The translations under genes were made by a program, and so were the position numbers. A model generated the notes under the pieces. It was not told where the DNA came from, made no database searches, and saw only the letters and a program-made list of their open reading frames with translations. DNA of 64,000 bases from Rhodospirillaceae bacterium (lineage in GTDB: Bacteria > Pseudomonadota > Alphaproteobacteria > Rhodospirillales > Rhodospirillaceae), in contig JAVJSV010000016.1 in the NCBI GenBank assembly GCA_040219235.1, positions 310,001-374,000 on the forward strand, given 5' to 3'. This document shows, in pieces, positions 35,529-45,792 of the stretch; the stretch's first letter is position 1, and each line of letters opens with the position of its first letter.

Positions 35529-36915
35529 CGCTTCCCGCTCTCATAAATTTTAACGGGTTCAACTGCTTACCGTTGTGCAGAACCTCCAAATGCAAATGAG
35601 GTCCCGTGCTACGTCCACTGTTGCCGAGAAGGCCGATCTCGGTCCCACGACCGATATACTCACCCTTCTCTACCGATATTTTTGCCATATGACCAAAGCG
35701 AGACGTGAGCCCCATTCCATGATCAATCTCTACAAACCGACCATAGCGCCCTCGCCAGCCAGCGTAAACAACCTTTCCTTCACCAGGACTGTAGACGGGT
35801 GATTTATAAGGTGCCCCAAAATCGAGGCCCAAATGGCGTGCATACGTCCCCGTAAACGGGTCCTTACGGACCCCAAAACCACTGGTAATCCGGTACTTTC
35901 TGAGAGGTTTATCAAGCGGCATAACGTCCGTTAAGTTTTGAAGCTCGGTCAAACGCTCCACTTGAAGATTTAATGACACCAAAGAATCATGGAGTGGCCC
36001 TTCATCTCCGGCTACTGAATTCAAAGGAATGAACGGTCCACCACTACCAGATTCAGTACGCCGAAACGCCAAGAGTTCGTCCACATCAAGGCCCGTGCTG
36101 GAAAGTGATGTTTGAATATGATCGATTTTTTCATCAGCCACTTCAGCAAATCGATGGAAAAGAAGAAGCTGAGTGCTCTCCATTTCGCTCAATTGATCTT
36201 CCAATTCAGAAACACGGTTTAAGAGTCCGTCTCGCTCAACAGAAGCCAAATCGCGTTCAATGACCAATTGCCGCAGTTCTAAACTCTTTGGATCAATAAA
36301 ATCCGTATTCTGGTGGACCTCAGTAACATCTGTCATATCGGACTTGAGATTATCCAACTGATTATGCAGCTCAGTCCGCGCTTCAGCGACACGATGGCGT
36401 TCGAGCTCAATGCGTCCGATCGCAACTTCAATTTGCTCTGGATCAGAGGCGAGCCTTTGCTCCTGGCGAGTGAGTTCAGCGTCGGGTTTGCGCTGGCGAG
36501 CAGCGGAGGCCAAAGCGCCTTCTGGCGTTTTCAGATCAACGAGAGAAACCTGACGGTCAGCAAGCCCAATCATACGTTCTGTATTCTCGTTCAGTTCATC
36601 AGTGATTTCATCTATGCGACGCTTGTAGACCGTCAACTGCGCCAGGAGCTGTTCGTAACCTGAGCGCGCATCTGTAACTTCAATATTCTTGGCGCGAATG
36701 CGATCACTATGGCTAACAACGAGGCCAGAACTGACCAGAAGCCATCCACCAACGACTGTGATTAACGAGGCCGTAACAGCCTGACGCATCGTCGTGAGGC
36801 GCAGCGTCCGCATGCGTTCTTCAGTACGCAAAATAATTTGACGTTCTGGAAAAAAGCGCTGCAGCCACCTTTGAGCTTTCGAAAGACTTCGATCATGCGG
36901 ATCAAACTTTGACAT
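35509..36915 (-). CDS. M23 family metallopeptidase with coiled-coil stalk
   Basis: A membrane-anchored peptidoglycan endopeptidase or amidase activator. A basic cytoplasmic start is followed by a membrane helix near residues 47-69 (VTASLITVVGGWLLVSSGLV). A long coiled-coil/helical periplasmic region runs from about 75 to 330. The LytM domain follows, with zinc motifs RHLGLDFGAP and HLHLEVLHNG, both apparently complete, so an active enzyme is expected. The ATG at 36915 has GGGGAAG upstream. The overlapping bactofilin gene suggests a shape-determining pair in which the cytoskeletal protein positions this hydrolase. Confidence 0.9.
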   Translation of the reverse strand: MSKFDPHDRSLSKAQRWLQRFFPERQIILRTEERMRTLRLTTMRQAVTASLITVVGGWLLVSSGLVVSHSDRIRAKNIEVTDARSGYEQLLAQLTVYKRRIDEITDELNENTERMIGLADRQVSLVDLKTPEGALASAARQRKPDAELTRQEQRLASDPEQIEVAIGRIELERHRVAEARTELHNQLDNLKSDMTDVTEVHQNTDFIDPKSLELRQLVIERDLASVERDGLLNRVSELEDQLSEMESTQLLLFHRFAEVADEKIDHIQTSLSSTGLDVDELLAFRRTESGSGGPFIPLNSVAGDEGPLHDSLVSLNLQVERLTELQNLTDVMPLDKPLRKYRITSGFGVRKDPFTGTYARHLGLDFGAPYKSPVYSPGEGKVVYAGWRGRYGRFVEIDHGMGLTSRFGHMAKISVEKGEYIGRGTEIGLLGNSGRSTGPHLHLEVLHNGKQLNPLKFMRAGSDVLEQE

Positions 36916-37299
36916 GTGCTTCCCCGAGACACGAAAAAAAAATTACGCAGGCCCGACCCCAAGCTCACCGGCCCCGCGTATTTAAGACAAACAACCTCTT
37001 AGCCAATACCTGGTTTGCCGCAGGTTTTATATCGGCTTTTCATTAACTCACTATTCTTTTTAATCATAACCGTCTGGTCAAAAAAATCTTAACCAAAGGG
37101 CGTAGAAGTAATATCGAATTGGATTGTGGCGATTTTTTCTAGGTTTTTCAAACAGAAAGACGCCTTTTAACCTCAAAAGAACAGTTTGACTCTCAGCTGA
37201 ATTTTAAGCTTTCTGGTCATTGTCGCGATGTTAAAAGCTGAAATAACCTCGCCAAATGAACCTAAAACTTGAACAGCACCTACATTTAGGCGACCAAGA
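36916..37299. promoter_or_regulatory. Divergent intergenic region, M23 peptidase and pgpA
   Basis: 384 bases, AT-rich, between two divergent transcripts; promoters for both must lie here. I see no confident -35/-10 pair, hairpin or small gene. Confidence 0.45.
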
Positions 37300-37755
37300 A
37301 TGAGAAATATCAACTTAGCGTTGCTATCTTGGTTTGGTTCAGGATACAGCCCAAAAGCCCCTGGAACGGCGGGGTCCTTGGCCGCACTGCCCTTCGCATG
37401 GGTTATATCATCATACTTCGGTGCGACTGGTCTGGTGATCGCAGCCATTTTGATAACCCTGGTTGGCTGGGCTGCCGCCGCGGCCACAGAAGAAGCTAAA
37501 AAGGATCCGGGCTGGGTTGTCATTGACGAAGTTGCTGGCCAATGGCTGACTCTCTCGATCGTGCCACCTGATATAATACTTTATATCATTGGATTTTTAG
37601 CATTTCGGTTTTTTGACATTTTAAAACCTTGGCCTATTCGCACCCTGGAACAGCGTATTCGTGGCGCATTAGGCGTTATGGTAGATGATATCGCTGCCGC
37701 GGTTTACGCTGGTATGGTTTTGTACGCGGCGGCTCAGTTAATAGGTGCATCATGA
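37300..37755 (+). CDS. pgpA: Phosphatidylglycerophosphatase A
   Basis: It dephosphorylates phosphatidylglycerol phosphate in the inner membrane. The 151-residue protein has the family opening WFGSGYSPKAPGTAGSLAAL and the acidic VIDEVAGQWLTL. FRFFDILKPWPI and the closing MVDDIAAAVYAG are also present. About four hydrophobic helices are predicted. Its stop overlaps the pncC start by four bases (ATGA), a common arrangement in alphaproteobacteria. Confidence 0.95.
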   Translation: MRNINLALLSWFGSGYSPKAPGTAGSLAALPFAWVISSYFGATGLVIAAILITLVGWAAAAATEEAKKDPGWVVIDEVAGQWLTLSIVPPDIILYIIGFLAFRFFDILKPWPIRTLEQRIRGALGVMVDDIAAAVYAGMVLYAAAQLIGAS

Positions 37756-38285
37756 CGGCTACGCTGCCCGACGACCTAACCTCGCTTGCAAAAACTGTCA
37801 TTCAGGAAGCCATTGCTCAAGGTAAAACACTTGCAACAGCAGAATCATGCACAGGTGGACTGATCTCCAGTTGCTTGACGGCGTCTTCAGGATCATCTGC
37901 CGCATTTCTCGCCGGCTTTGTAACCTATGCCGATGAGTCTAAATCAAAACTGTTGGGCGTTCCTGCGGATGCGATTAATGAATTCGGAGCTGTCAGTGAC
38001 GTGGTAGCCGCTGCGATGGCTGAAGGTGCAATCGCGTATACAGATGCTGATCTCGCCGTCGCTGTCACCGGTATTGCGGGCCCCGGTGGTGGCAGTAAAG
38101 AAAAACCCGTTGGATTAGTGTTCTTATCGCTCGCGGAGCGCGGCCAAGATGCTGTAATCAAACGGTATGTATTCGCAGGAACTCGCGATGACGTCCGGAG
38201 ATCTACAATCGGTGCTGCCCTCGAATTGGTTTTAAGCCGACTGCGAGAGATTGAGGAAAAAGAGCCTCCTGACTCAGCAAACTAA
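37752..38285 (+). CDS. pncC: Nicotinamide-nucleotide amidohydrolase (CinA C-terminal family)
   Basis: It deamidates nicotinamide mononucleotide to nicotinate mononucleotide in pyridine-nucleotide salvage. The 177-residue stand-alone domain has TAESCTGGLISSCLT with the catalytic serine. GFVTYADESKSKLLGVP and AVTGIAGPGGGSKEKPVGLV follow, all typical of PncC. It lacks the N-terminal CinA domain, as usual when paired with pgpA. The coding sequence ends 16 bases from the converging ratA stop. Confidence 0.93.
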   Translation: MTATLPDDLTSLAKTVIQEAIAQGKTLATAESCTGGLISSCLTASSGSSAAFLAGFVTYADESKSKLLGVPADAINEFGAVSDVVAAAMAEGAIAYTDADLAVAVTGIAGPGGGSKEKPVGLVFLSLAERGQDAVIKRYVFAGTRDDVRRSTIGAALELVLSRLREIEEKEPPDSAN

Positions 38286-38301
38286 AACCGCAAATTGGCG
38301 T

Positions 38302-38742
38302 TTACTTTTTGCTGTAGAGGTCTTCAGCACGTGCCTCGAACGCAGATACCATGCGCCGAACCGCCTCCTCGAACAAAACACCAATGATTTTTTGTAGCAT
38401 TAGAGAGCGGAATTCAAAGTCGAGATAAAAGTCGACCACACATCCTTTACCGTCCTCGGTCGCACTAAAAGTCCACGAATTTGACAAGTGTTTGAACGGA
38501 CCATCCTTATAAACAACTTCAACTTTATCTATTGGATTTAAGACCACCCGCGATGAAAACTTTTCGCGGACCATTTTAAACCCAATGGCGAGATCGGCAT
38601 CGAAACCGTTCTCATAAATTTGCGTTTTTCGACAGGCCACACACCATGGCAAAAATTCAGGGTAGCGTTCTACATCCGCAACAAGCTTATAAACCTGCTC
38701 AGGTGAGTAAGGCAGTATACGTTTTTCAGTATGAACGGGCAT
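38302..38742 (-). CDS. ratA: RatA/Coq10-type START-domain protein
   Basis: A 146-residue START/polyketide-cyclase fold protein. The opening TEKRILPYSPEQVYKLVADV and YPEFLPWCVACRK are characteristic of the RatA/Coq10 group. LSNSWTFSA, then VDFYLDFEFRSLMLQKIIG, completes the fold. Homologues are linked to ubiquinone binding in mitochondria and alphaproteobacteria; the E. coli protein has been reported to affect ribosome subunit association. The ATG at 38742 gives the conserved length; upstream codons would overlap lipA. It is the last gene of the pdh-lpd-lipA strand. Confidence 0.88.
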   Translation of the reverse strand: MPVHTEKRILPYSPEQVYKLVADVERYPEFLPWCVACRKTQIYENGFDADLAIGFKMVREKFSSRVVLNPIDKVEVVYKDGPFKHLSNSWTFSATEDGKGCVVDFYLDFEFRSLMLQKIIGVLFEEAVRRMVSAFEARAEDLYSKK

Positions 38743-38764
38743 GGCGAAACGTTGCGTCCAAGCC

Positions 38765-39688
38765 TTAAACCGCTCGTGCGAGCTTCTTTTCACGGGCCTC
38801 GCGCAGACGCTCAAAATCAGCATCCGCATGATAGGAAGAGCGCGTGAGTGGACTCGCCGATACCATCATGAAGCCCTTGGCCCTCGCCATTCTCTCATAG
38901 TCGGCAAATTCATCAGGGGTTACAAATCGATCAACGGCAGCATGTCTTGGGGTTGGCTGCAAATACTGACCAATGGTTAGAAAATCAACGTCAGCCGCGC
39001 GCAAGTCATCCATCACCTGGAGCACTTCTTCTTTCGCCTCACCCAAGCCAACCATAATACCGGACTTTGTAAAGACGGTCGGCACGACTTCCTTTACACG
39101 CTCTAACAACCGTAAGCTGGTGAAGTATCGTGCCCCGGGCCGAATGGTCCGGTATAATCGCGGCACCGTCTCGAGATTATGATTGAAAACGTCAGGATGC
39201 GCTTTCGCCACCAAATCAGTTGAACCAAGTTTCTTGCGGAAGTCCGGTGTTAAAACTTCAATGGTTGTTTCCGGGCAAGCTGATTTAATTGCTTCAATAA
39301 CAGCGACCCAGTGCGCAGCCCCGCCGTCTTCAAGGTCATCACGGTCAACAGACGTAATCACAACATGACGTAGTCCTAATTTGGCGACAGCCTCACCCAC
39401 GTGCGCTGGTTCATCGGCATCAATCTTGCCGGGCTTACCAGTCTTAATATTGCAGAAGGCACAGGCCCGCGTGCAAATATCGCCAAGGATCATCATGGTC
39501 GCATGTTTTTGCGTCCAGCATTCCCCGATGTTGGGACAGGCGGCTTCTTCACAAACGGTGTTTAAGTTCAAGTCTCGCATCAGTTTGCGTGTCTCGGCAT
39601 AGGCCGGAGACGTCGGGGCCTTTACCCGCAACCAATCTGGTTTCGGGACACGGGGTTGCGGCGTTTTTAGGGGCGTGATCTTGGTCAT
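38765..39688 (-). CDS. lipA: Lipoyl synthase
   Basis: A radical-SAM enzyme that inserts two sulfur atoms into octanoyl groups on lipoyl domains. The 307-residue protein carries the auxiliary-cluster cysteines in [20 protein letters not shown] and the radical-SAM cluster in [10 protein letters not shown]. It lies three bases after lpd, and two lipoylated subunits are encoded in the same strand, so the modification enzyme is made with its substrates. Length and motif spacing are standard. Confidence 0.96.
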   Translation of the reverse strand: MTKITPLKTPQPRVPKPDWLRVKAPTSPAYAETRKLMRDLNLNTVCEEAACPNIGECWTQKHATMMILGDICTRACAFCNIKTGKPGKIDADEPAHVGEAVAKLGLRHVVITSVDRDDLEDGGAAHWVAVIEAIKSACPETTIEVLTPDFRKKLGSTDLVAKAHPDVFNHNLETVPRLYRTIRPGARYFTSLRLLERVKEVVPTVFTKSGIMVGLGEAKEEVLQVMDDLRAADVDFLTIGQYLQPTPRHAAVDRFVTPDEFADYERMARAKGFMMVSASPLTRSSYHADADFERLREAREKKLARAV

Positions 39689-39691
39689 AAC

Positions 39692-41089
39692 TTAGATATG
39701 GATAACCCGGTCGTAAGCATCAAGAACTGATTCATGCATCATCTCAGAAAGAGTTGGATGCGGGAATACGGTTTCCATAAGCTCTTTCTCGGTCGTCTCC
39801 AAGGTTTTTGCAATCGCATATCCCTGAATCAGCTCGGTTACTTCAGCGCCAATCATATGCGCCCCAAGCAGTTCGCCCGTGTCCGCATCAAAAACCGTTT
39901 TAATCAGGCCCTGGTCATCACCCAGGGCAATGGCTTTACCATTCCCGATAAAGGGGAAGCGGCCGACACGAACCTTGTGTCCCGCCTCTTTGGCTTTCGC
40001 CTCCGTCAGACCAACGCTGGCCACTTGCGGATGACAGTACGTGCAGCCCGGAATGCGCGATGTATCAAGCGGGTGCGGAGACATCCCGGCGATTTTCTCA
40101 ACACAGATCACACCTTCATGACTGGCTTTATGCGCCAACCAGGGTGGCCCGGTAAGATCGCCGATGGCATACACACCTGGCTCATCCGTCTCGCTGTATG
40201 GACCGGTCACCACGTGCGTTTTTTCGACTTTGACGTTTGATTTCTCCAAACCAAGGTCTTCAACATTGCCGACAATACCAACAGCTAAAATCACGCGATC
40301 AACCGTCAGAGATTCCGTTTTTCCACCAGCCTCAATACTGGCCGTCACGTTGCCCTTGCCCGTCTTTAGGCTTTTAACTGATGCGCCGGTCATGATCTTC
40401 ATGCCCTGCTTCTTAAACGCCTTAAGTGCAAACGCTGAAATCTCTTCATCTTCCACCGGCAGCACACGGTCCATGACCTCGACCACCGTCACATCGACAC
40501 CCAAGGTGCGATAGAAACTGGCAAACTCAATGCCAATTGCGCCAGAGCCAATCACCAGCATCGACTTTGGCATACTTTCCGGAATCATTGCCTCTTTATA
40601 AGTCCAAATCAGTTTCCCGTCCGACTCTAATCCCGGCAATGTCCGCGCGCGCGCGCCGGTTGCCAGCACGATATGCTTTGCGCTCAAAGTTGCGGAAAGC
40701 TTACCGTCTTTCGTCACGCTGATTTTGCCTTTTCCAGCCAAGGCACCTTGCCCGTCAAAGACCTCTATCTTATTCTTCTTCATCAGCATACCGACGCCAC
40801 CGGATAGCTTGCCGGCCACTTTACGTGAACGCTCGACGATCTTTTTTACATCGAAGCTGACATCTTTGACCGAAAGGCCAAAATCCTCGGCATGCTTGAT
40901 CAGATGATAAACCTCTGAGGTCCGCAACAACGCCTTTGTTGGAATACAACCCCAATTGAGGCAGATGCCGCCAAGGTGCTCGCGTTCAACGACAGCGGTC
41001 TTCAGGCCAAGTTGTGCACCACGAATTGCCGTGACATAACCACCAGGGCCACCACCAACGACAACCAGATCAAAGTTTTTATCAGCCAT
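39692..41089 (-). CDS. lpdA: Dihydrolipoyl dehydrogenase (E3)
   Basis: An FAD enzyme that reoxidises the lipoamide of 2-oxoacid dehydrogenases with NAD. The 465-residue protein has the FAD-binding VVVGGGPGGYVTAIRGAQLG and the redox-active disulfide GGICLNWGCIPTKALLR. The NAD site is LVIGSGAIGIEFASFYRTLG, and the active-site histidine is in FPHPTLSEMMHE near the end. It follows E2 by 12 bases and precedes lipA by three, so it is dedicated to the pyruvate complex encoded here. Confidence 0.96.
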   Translation of the reverse strand: MADKNFDLVVVGGGPGGYVTAIRGAQLGLKTAVVEREHLGGICLNWGCIPTKALLRTSEVYHLIKHAEDFGLSVKDVSFDVKKIVERSRKVAGKLSGGVGMLMKKNKIEVFDGQGALAGKGKISVTKDGKLSATLSAKHIVLATGARARTLPGLESDGKLIWTYKEAMIPESMPKSMLVIGSGAIGIEFASFYRTLGVDVTVVEVMDRVLPVEDEEISAFALKAFKKQGMKIMTGASVKSLKTGKGNVTASIEAGGKTESLTVDRVILAVGIVGNVEDLGLEKSNVKVEKTHVVTGPYSETDEPGVYAIGDLTGPPWLAHKASHEGVICVEKIAGMSPHPLDTSRIPGCTYCHPQVASVGLTEAKAKEAGHKVRVGRFPFIGNGKAIALGDDQGLIKTVFDADTGELLGAHMIGAEVTELIQGYAIAKTLETTEKELMETVFPHPTLSEMMHESVLDAYDRVIHI

Positions 41090-41101
41090 ATCAATCGCCC
41101 T

Positions 41102-42445
41102 CTACAGCAACAATTTCAGGGGATCTTCAATTAGCGGCTTAAAGGCTGCGAGGAACTCAGCACCAACCGCGCCATCAACAATGCGGTGGTCGCACGACAA
41201 CGTGCACGACATAACAGTTGCCACGGCCAACGCACCATCTTTAACAACTGGGCGCTGCTCTCCGGCCCCAACAGCCAGGATTGCGCTTTGTGGTGGATTG
41301 ATGATCGCGGAAAATTCCTTGATGCCATACATACCCAGATTAGAAATTGAGAACCCGCCCCCTTGGAATTCTTCAGGTTTGAGCTTGTTGTCACGCGCCC
41401 GGGCCGCCAATTCCTTCATCTCGTTAGACAAAGTCGATAAGCCTTTTTGATCGGCATTGCGGATGATCGGGGTGATTAAACCGCCATCAGTGGCAACAGC
41501 AACAGACACATCAACATTATCGTAGAGACGGATAGCTTCATCTGTCCACGTACCATTCACCATGGGTACTTTACTCATGGCCATCGCGCTGGCCTTGATC
41601 ACAAAGTCATTCACCGACAGTTTATAATCTGCGCCATCGCGCCCATTCAGATCTTTACGCAAGGCCAGCAAGTCATCAATGATGCACTCAATTGTCAGAT
41701 AGAAATGCGGAACCGATTGCTTAGACTGCAGCAGACGCTTGGCGATGATCTTGCGCACCGATGAATTTTCTTTGGTCGTGTAAGATTGACCGTAATCAGG
41801 CACGTCGCCAGCTGCAGAAGAAATACTGGTTGGCGCGGCTGGTGCTTTGGCACTCGATTTTTCTGCTCCGCCGGACATAGCTTTCTCAACATCCGTCTTC
41901 ACAATACGCCCGTTTGGACCACTCCCGGAAATTGACGACAGTTCGATGCCTGCATTTTCTGCAATACGCTTGGCCAACGGACTCGCGAACACCCTGTCGC
42001 CCGATTTATCATGATCCGATTTTGGTTTTTTCGACGGAACCTCAGATTTGGCTGACTGTTTGCTCTTTGTTGGTTCTGAGTCTTTTTCCTCAGACTCTTT
42101 CTTGGCGGGTTTAGAGGAGGAGTCTGACGACTTATCTGACGACTTATCTGACGACTTAGAGGATGCATCAGAAGACGAATCATCCATGTTACTTTCATCT
42201 TCTCCTTCTTCTAGGAGAATACCAATAGGCTTGTTCACTTCGACGTTTTCAGCACCAGCCTCTACAAGGATTTTACCAATCTTACCCTCGTCGACGGCTT
42301 CGAGCTCCATCGTTGCTTTGTCTGTTTCAATCTCGGCGATGATGTCACCTGATGAAACTTCGTCGCCTTCTTTAACCAACCATTTGGCAAGCTTGCCCTC
42401 GGTCATTGTTGGCGACAAAGCCGGCATTAAAATCTGAATAGGCAT
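41102..42445 (-). CDS. pdhC: Pyruvate dehydrogenase E2, dihydrolipoamide acetyltransferase
   Basis: The acetyltransferase core of the pyruvate dehydrogenase complex. One lipoyl domain (modified lysine in [17 protein letters not shown]) is followed by a charged Ser/Lys/Glu linker and a peripheral-subunit-binding domain ([20 protein letters not shown]). The catalytic domain has the active-site motif [10 protein letters not shown] near residue 420. The linker contains a 12-base unit repeated three times (42123-42158), encoding repeats of Asp-Lys-Ser-Ser, a site that could vary in length. Total 447 residues, normal for a one-lipoyl E2. Same strand and tightly spaced with E1 and E3 genes. Confidence 0.96.
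   Translation of the reverse strand: MPIQILMPALSPTMTEGKLAKWLVKEGDEVSSGDIIAEIETDKATMELEAVDEGKIGKILVEAGAENVEVNKPIGILLEEGEDESNMDDSSSDASSKSSDKSSDKSSDSSSKPAKKESEEKDSEPTKSKQSAKSEVPSKKPKSDHDKSGDRVFASPLAKRIAENAGIELSSISGSGPNGRIVKTDVEKAMSGGAEKSSAKAPAAPTSISSAAGDVPDYGQSYTTKENSSVRKIIAKRLLQSKQSVPHFYLTIECIIDDLLALRKDLNGRDGADYKLSVNDFVIKASAMAMSKVPMVNGTWTDEAIRLYDNVDVSVAVATDGGLITPIIRNADQKGLSTLSNEMKELAARARDNKLKPEEFQGGGFSISNLGMYGIKEFSAIINPPQSAILAVGAGEQRPVVKDGALAVATVMSCTLSCDHRIVDGAVGAEFLAAFKPLIEDPLKLLL
42123..42158. repeat. In-frame 12-bp tandem repeat in the E2 linker
   Basis: TCTGACGACTTA is repeated three times head to tail within pdhC. Being a multiple of three, copy-number change would lengthen or shorten the flexible linker without breaking the frame. 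Confidence 0.85.
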
Positions 42446-42475
42446 ATCTTATGTCCTCTTTCGCGCTACGTTATT

Positions 42476-43888
42476 CTAGTCGCGATAACATGCGGCTTTC
42501 GCCGCTTCTACAATGTGCTCAACTTGTGGCAGGGCGAGCTTTTCCAAATTAGCAGCATAGGGCATCGGCACATCGACACCTGTGACACGCGCCACAGGTG
42601 CATCCAACCAGTCGAAAGCTTGCTCCATAATCTGCGCTGAAATCTCCGCACCAATTCCCGAAAACGGGAAGCCTTCTTCACAAGACACACAGCGATTCGT
42701 TTTCTGGACCGACTTAATAATCGCCTCCGTATCAAGCGGCCGCAGACTGCGTAGATTAATCACTTCAGCAGAAATACCATCTGCCGCGAGTTGTTCCGCC
42801 GCTTCCAAAGCTTTGCCAACCATAATGCTAAACGCCGTGATCGTGACATCAGAACCTTCACGTTCAATTTTCGCTTTGCCAATTGGCAGTACATAGTCAT
42901 CGCTGGTCGGCACGTCGAATTTCGTTCCGTACAGCAGTTCATTTTCGAGCACAATGACTGGATTTGGATCTCTAATTGCAGATTTCAACAAGCCCTTTGC
43001 ATCTGCGCCAGACCAAGGGGCAACAACCTTATGGCCTGGAATATGCGAGTACCACGCGCCATAACACTGGGAGTGCTGGGCTCCAACTCTCGAGGCTGCT
43101 CCGTTGGGCCCACGGAAAACTATCGAGCATCCCATCTGACCACCAGACATATACAGCGTCTTAGCAGCAGAGTTGATAATTTGGTCAATTGCCTGCATCG
43201 CAAAGTTAAAGGTCATGAACTCAATTATGGGCTTGAGCTTACCAAAGGCCGCACCCACACCAAGCCCTGCGAAACCTTGCTCCGTAATTGGCGTATCAAT
43301 GACGCGCTTGCTGCTGAACTCTTCCAGCAACCCTTGGCTGACCTTATATGCTCCCTGATATTCAGCGACCTCTTCGCCCATTAAGAAAACGCTTTTGTCT
43401 TTGCGCATTTCTTCAGCCATGGCGTCGCGCAAAGCTTCTCTGACGGTAATTTCTGCTGTTTCACCAAGCTCAGGCTCGTCTGCATCAATCACGGCCTTTG
43501 GCTTTGCAGGACGATCAGGCTTCGCCGCTTCTTCATCAGGTTTTTCATCGGACGATTTAGACTCGTCATCGGCTTCTTGCGTCGATGTATCGTCAGTTTG
43601 TGGTTCTTCAGGTGACGAGGTTTCTGCGATGTCGTCTGCGCTTTCCCCCTCTTCCATGATTACAGCTATGGGCTTGTTGACCTTAACACCTTCCGTGCCG
43701 GCGCTAACGAGTATCTTGCCCACCGTGCCTTCATCCACGGCTTCAAGTTCCATGGTCGCTTTATCTGTTTCAATTTCAGCGATGATATCACCGGCTGAAA
43801 CCTTATCGCCCTCTTTGACCAACCACTTCGACAGAGTGCCCTCTGTCATAGTTGGCGAAAGCGCAGGCATTAGAACTTTCGTTGACAA
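42476..43888 (-). CDS. pdhB: Pyruvate dehydrogenase E1 beta with N-terminal lipoyl domain
   Basis: The beta subunit of the thiamine-dependent pyruvate decarboxylase component, fused to a lipoyl domain as in other alphaproteobacteria. Residues 1-80 are the lipoyl domain ([17 protein letters not shown]), followed by an acidic Asp/Glu/Ser linker of about 70 residues. The transketolase-like pyrimidine domain has [14 protein letters not shown] and [20 protein letters not shown]. The C-terminal domain ends with [17 protein letters not shown] start it at the TTG at 43888, with GGGAG nine bases upstream; the longer frame from 43945 begins with unrelated residues and would need a start without ribosome site. 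Works with pdhA just upstream. Confidence 0.94.
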   Translation of the reverse strand: MSTKVLMPALSPTMTEGTLSKWLVKEGDKVSAGDIIAEIETDKATMELEAVDEGTVGKILVSAGTEGVKVNKPIAVIMEEGESADDIAETSSPEEPQTDDTSTQEADDESKSSDEKPDEEAAKPDRPAKPKAVIDADEPELGETAEITVREALRDAMAEEMRKDKSVFLMGEEVAEYQGAYKVSQGLLEEFSSKRVIDTPITEQGFAGLGVGAAFGKLKPIIEFMTFNFAMQAIDQIINSAAKTLYMSGGQMGCSIVFRGPNGAASRVGAQHSQCYGAWYSHIPGHKVVAPWSGADAKGLLKSAIRDPNPVIVLENELLYGTKFDVPTSDDYVLPIGKAKIEREGSDVTITAFSIMVGKALEAAEQLAADGISAEVINLRSLRPLDTEAIIKSVQKTNRCVSCEEGFPFSGIGAEISAQIMEQAFDWLDAPVARVTGVDVPMPYAANLEKLALPQVEHIVEAAKAACYRD

Positions 43889-43985
43889 GGATAGAGTCTC
43901 CCTAAATTGTCCCGTTGCCGGGCTTCGCGATGTCAGGCATGACAACCATGCGAGACACTTGGATTATGAATTCGCAGTTTATGAA

Positions 43986-45029
43986 TTATGCTACGTCGCG
44001 AAGGACGTCTGTATATAGCTCGCTTGGATCAGGTTCAGGTGACTCCTGGGCAAACTCTGCCGCTTCCGTGACCCGCGCCTTGATCGCCTTATCCATTTCT
44101 TTGAAACCGTCTTCGTCAAGCACGCCCTCTTCGATTAACTTATGGCGCAGGCGATCAATAGGGTCATGTTCACCACGCATTTTTGCTAATTCTTCTTTGG
44201 ATCGATATTTAGCCGGGTCAGACATGGAGTGACCGCGATAACGATAGGTTTTCATTTCCAAAATAATCGGACCTTTACCACCGCGCACATGGGCAACAGC
44301 GTCTTGTCCAGCCTGATAAACTGCGTTCACATCCATGCCATCTACCACCGTACCTGGAATGCCATAAGCTTCGCCTCGGCGATATAAATCAGCTGAAGCC
44401 GAGGCCCGCTCGACAGACGTTCCCATACCGTACTTATTGTTTTCGATAACGTAGATAACAGGGAGCTTCCATAACGCAGCCATATTGAAAGCCTCATACA
44501 CCTGGCCTTGGTTGGCGGCACCATCGCCGAAGTAACAGAAGTTTACGCCGCCATCCTCATTGTACTTATGAGAAAAGGCTAAGCCTGTCCCGATGGGGAC
44601 AGAGGCACCAACAATACCGTGGCCGCCGAAAAACCCTTTTTCTCGACTAAACATATGCATTGAGCCGCCCTTGCCGCGGGAATATCCATCAATGCGGCCC
44701 GTCAATTCAGCCATCACCCCTTTTGGGTCCATACCACAGGCGAGCATATGGCCGTGATCCCGATATGTTGTGATCACCGTATCAGCATCAATCATATTGC
44801 CCTGGAGACCGACGACGACAGCTTCCTGTCCAATATAAAGATGACAAAAACCGCCGATAAGCCCCATGCCATAAAGCTGACCCGCGCGCTCTTCGAAGCG
44901 ACGGATCAAAAGCATGTCTTTATAAAACTGAACCTGCTGCTCTGTACTTGGAGGCTTAGCGTTAGATGATTTCTTTTGAGCCGATTTGGCTGAAGATGAT
45001 TTAGCGGTGGCAGACTTCCGAGCAGCCAT
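43986..45029 (-). CDS. pdhA: Pyruvate dehydrogenase E1 alpha
   Basis: The alpha subunit that holds the thiamine diphosphate site with PdhB. The 347-residue protein begins with a Ser/Lys/Ala-rich tail of about 30 residues, then LLIRRFEERAGQLYGMGLIGGF. The thiamine motif is FGDGAANQGQVYEAFNMAAL with the closing ENNKYGMGT. The phosphorylation-loop-like RYRGHSMSDPAKYRS is present. It is the first gene of the pdh strand. Its promoter must lie in the 356-base gap upstream. The 97 bases before pdhB contain no gene. Confidence 0.96.
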   Translation of the reverse strand: MAARKSATAKSSSAKSAQKKSSNAKPPSTEQQVQFYKDMLLIRRFEERAGQLYGMGLIGGFCHLYIGQEAVVVGLQGNMIDADTVITTYRDHGHMLACGMDPKGVMAELTGRIDGYSRGKGGSMHMFSREKGFFGGHGIVGASVPIGTGLAFSHKYNEDGGVNFCYFGDGAANQGQVYEAFNMAALWKLPVIYVIENNKYGMGTSVERASASADLYRRGEAYGIPGTVVDGMDVNAVYQAGQDAVAHVRGGKGPIILEMKTYRYRGHSMSDPAKYRSKEELAKMRGEHDPIDRLRHKLIEEGVLDEDGFKEMDKAIKARVTEAAEFAQESPEPDPSELYTDVLRDVA

Positions 45030-45385
45030 GCGAGATCCCCATTCATAAGTTCTGTGCCATTTATAAAAGATGGCTTATTCGGTCTATCTACAGACCGAGT
45101 TATCGCAGCGACGCGAAAATGACGCAAGTGAAACAACAGTTAAGCCTTTGTTTGCACTGCACAAATTATTGATAAACCAAAAAGCAGTTAAACCTTTGAA
45201 AGCAAGCCATTTACCCGTAATGCTCTTTCGTAAAATCGGCTTATTATTTCAAAATATAAGTCATTTAAGATATATTTATGAAATCAAGGTCACAAAAAAG
45301 ACGTTTCATTAGCGCCAATTAAAACGCCAAAACATCAGTAATACTCTGGTATATTAATCGCATCGAGGGCTGACCAGGCTGTCGC
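45030..45385. promoter_or_regulatory. Intergenic region upstream of pdhA
   Basis: 356 bases, AT-rich, between the ftsB stop and the pdhA start on the same strand. It presumably holds the pdhA promoter. I see no clear hairpin, palindrome or coding frame in it. Confidence 0.4.
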
Positions 45386-45700
45386 CTAGTTGGTCGGAAT
45401 AATCAGCAACTCATTGGGTTGTATAAATGCAAGCACGCGCCGTGTCTGTTCGTCCAGCATATCCCGGTCCAAACTGCCGGGCTGGAGAAGTGCTATTTTA
45501 TGTTCAATATTGACCCGTTCGCCCTGGATGACAGCCAAATCAGTCTGAGCTGCTTCCAATTGATGCCGAAGTTGCCACCACGCAAGCAACCCGCGATCAC
45601 CCTGAACAGCGTGGTAGGCAAAATACGTCACCAGAGCGACACCTAAGAGTGGCGCAAGGATTTGTTTTGCCTTCTTGCTATGTTCTGAACCTCTCTTCAT
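45386..45700 (-). CDS. ftsB: Septum formation initiator FtsB/DivIC family protein
   Basis: A small bitopic divisome protein that works with FtsL and FtsQ. The 104-residue protein has a basic start and one membrane helix (residues about 13-30, ILAPLLGVALVTYFAYHAVQG). The coiled coil then includes LRHQLEAAQTDLAVIQGERV. GSLDRDMLDEQTRRVLAFIQPNE is typical of alphaproteobacterial members. Its position upstream of pdhA is the common order in this class and supports the call. Confidence 0.88.
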   Translation of the reverse strand: MKRGSEHSKKAKQILAPLLGVALVTYFAYHAVQGDRGLLAWWQLRHQLEAAQTDLAVIQGERVNIEHKIALLQPGSLDRDMLDEQTRRVLAFIQPNELLIIPTN

Positions 45701-45792
45701 AAACAGATGGAATCACGCCCGAGTCTTATGGTCAAGCCTTCTAAACGAGATTCCTTCAATAGATTCAAGGATGTGGCAAATCCGACTCACTT

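Noticed and set aside
42791-43384. 197-codon forward frame antisense to pdhB
   Set aside because: Shadow of the E1-beta coding sequence; no ribosome site and no recognisable protein.
43889-43945. Longer N-terminus for pdhB
   Set aside because: The extra residues precede a good ribosome site (GGGAG) and a TTG that starts exactly at the lipoyl domain; the extension has no similarity to the family.
45070-45312. 80-codon forward frame in the pdhA upstream gap
   Set aside because: AT-rich, no ribosome site, opposite to both neighbours and lies where the pdhA promoter should be.
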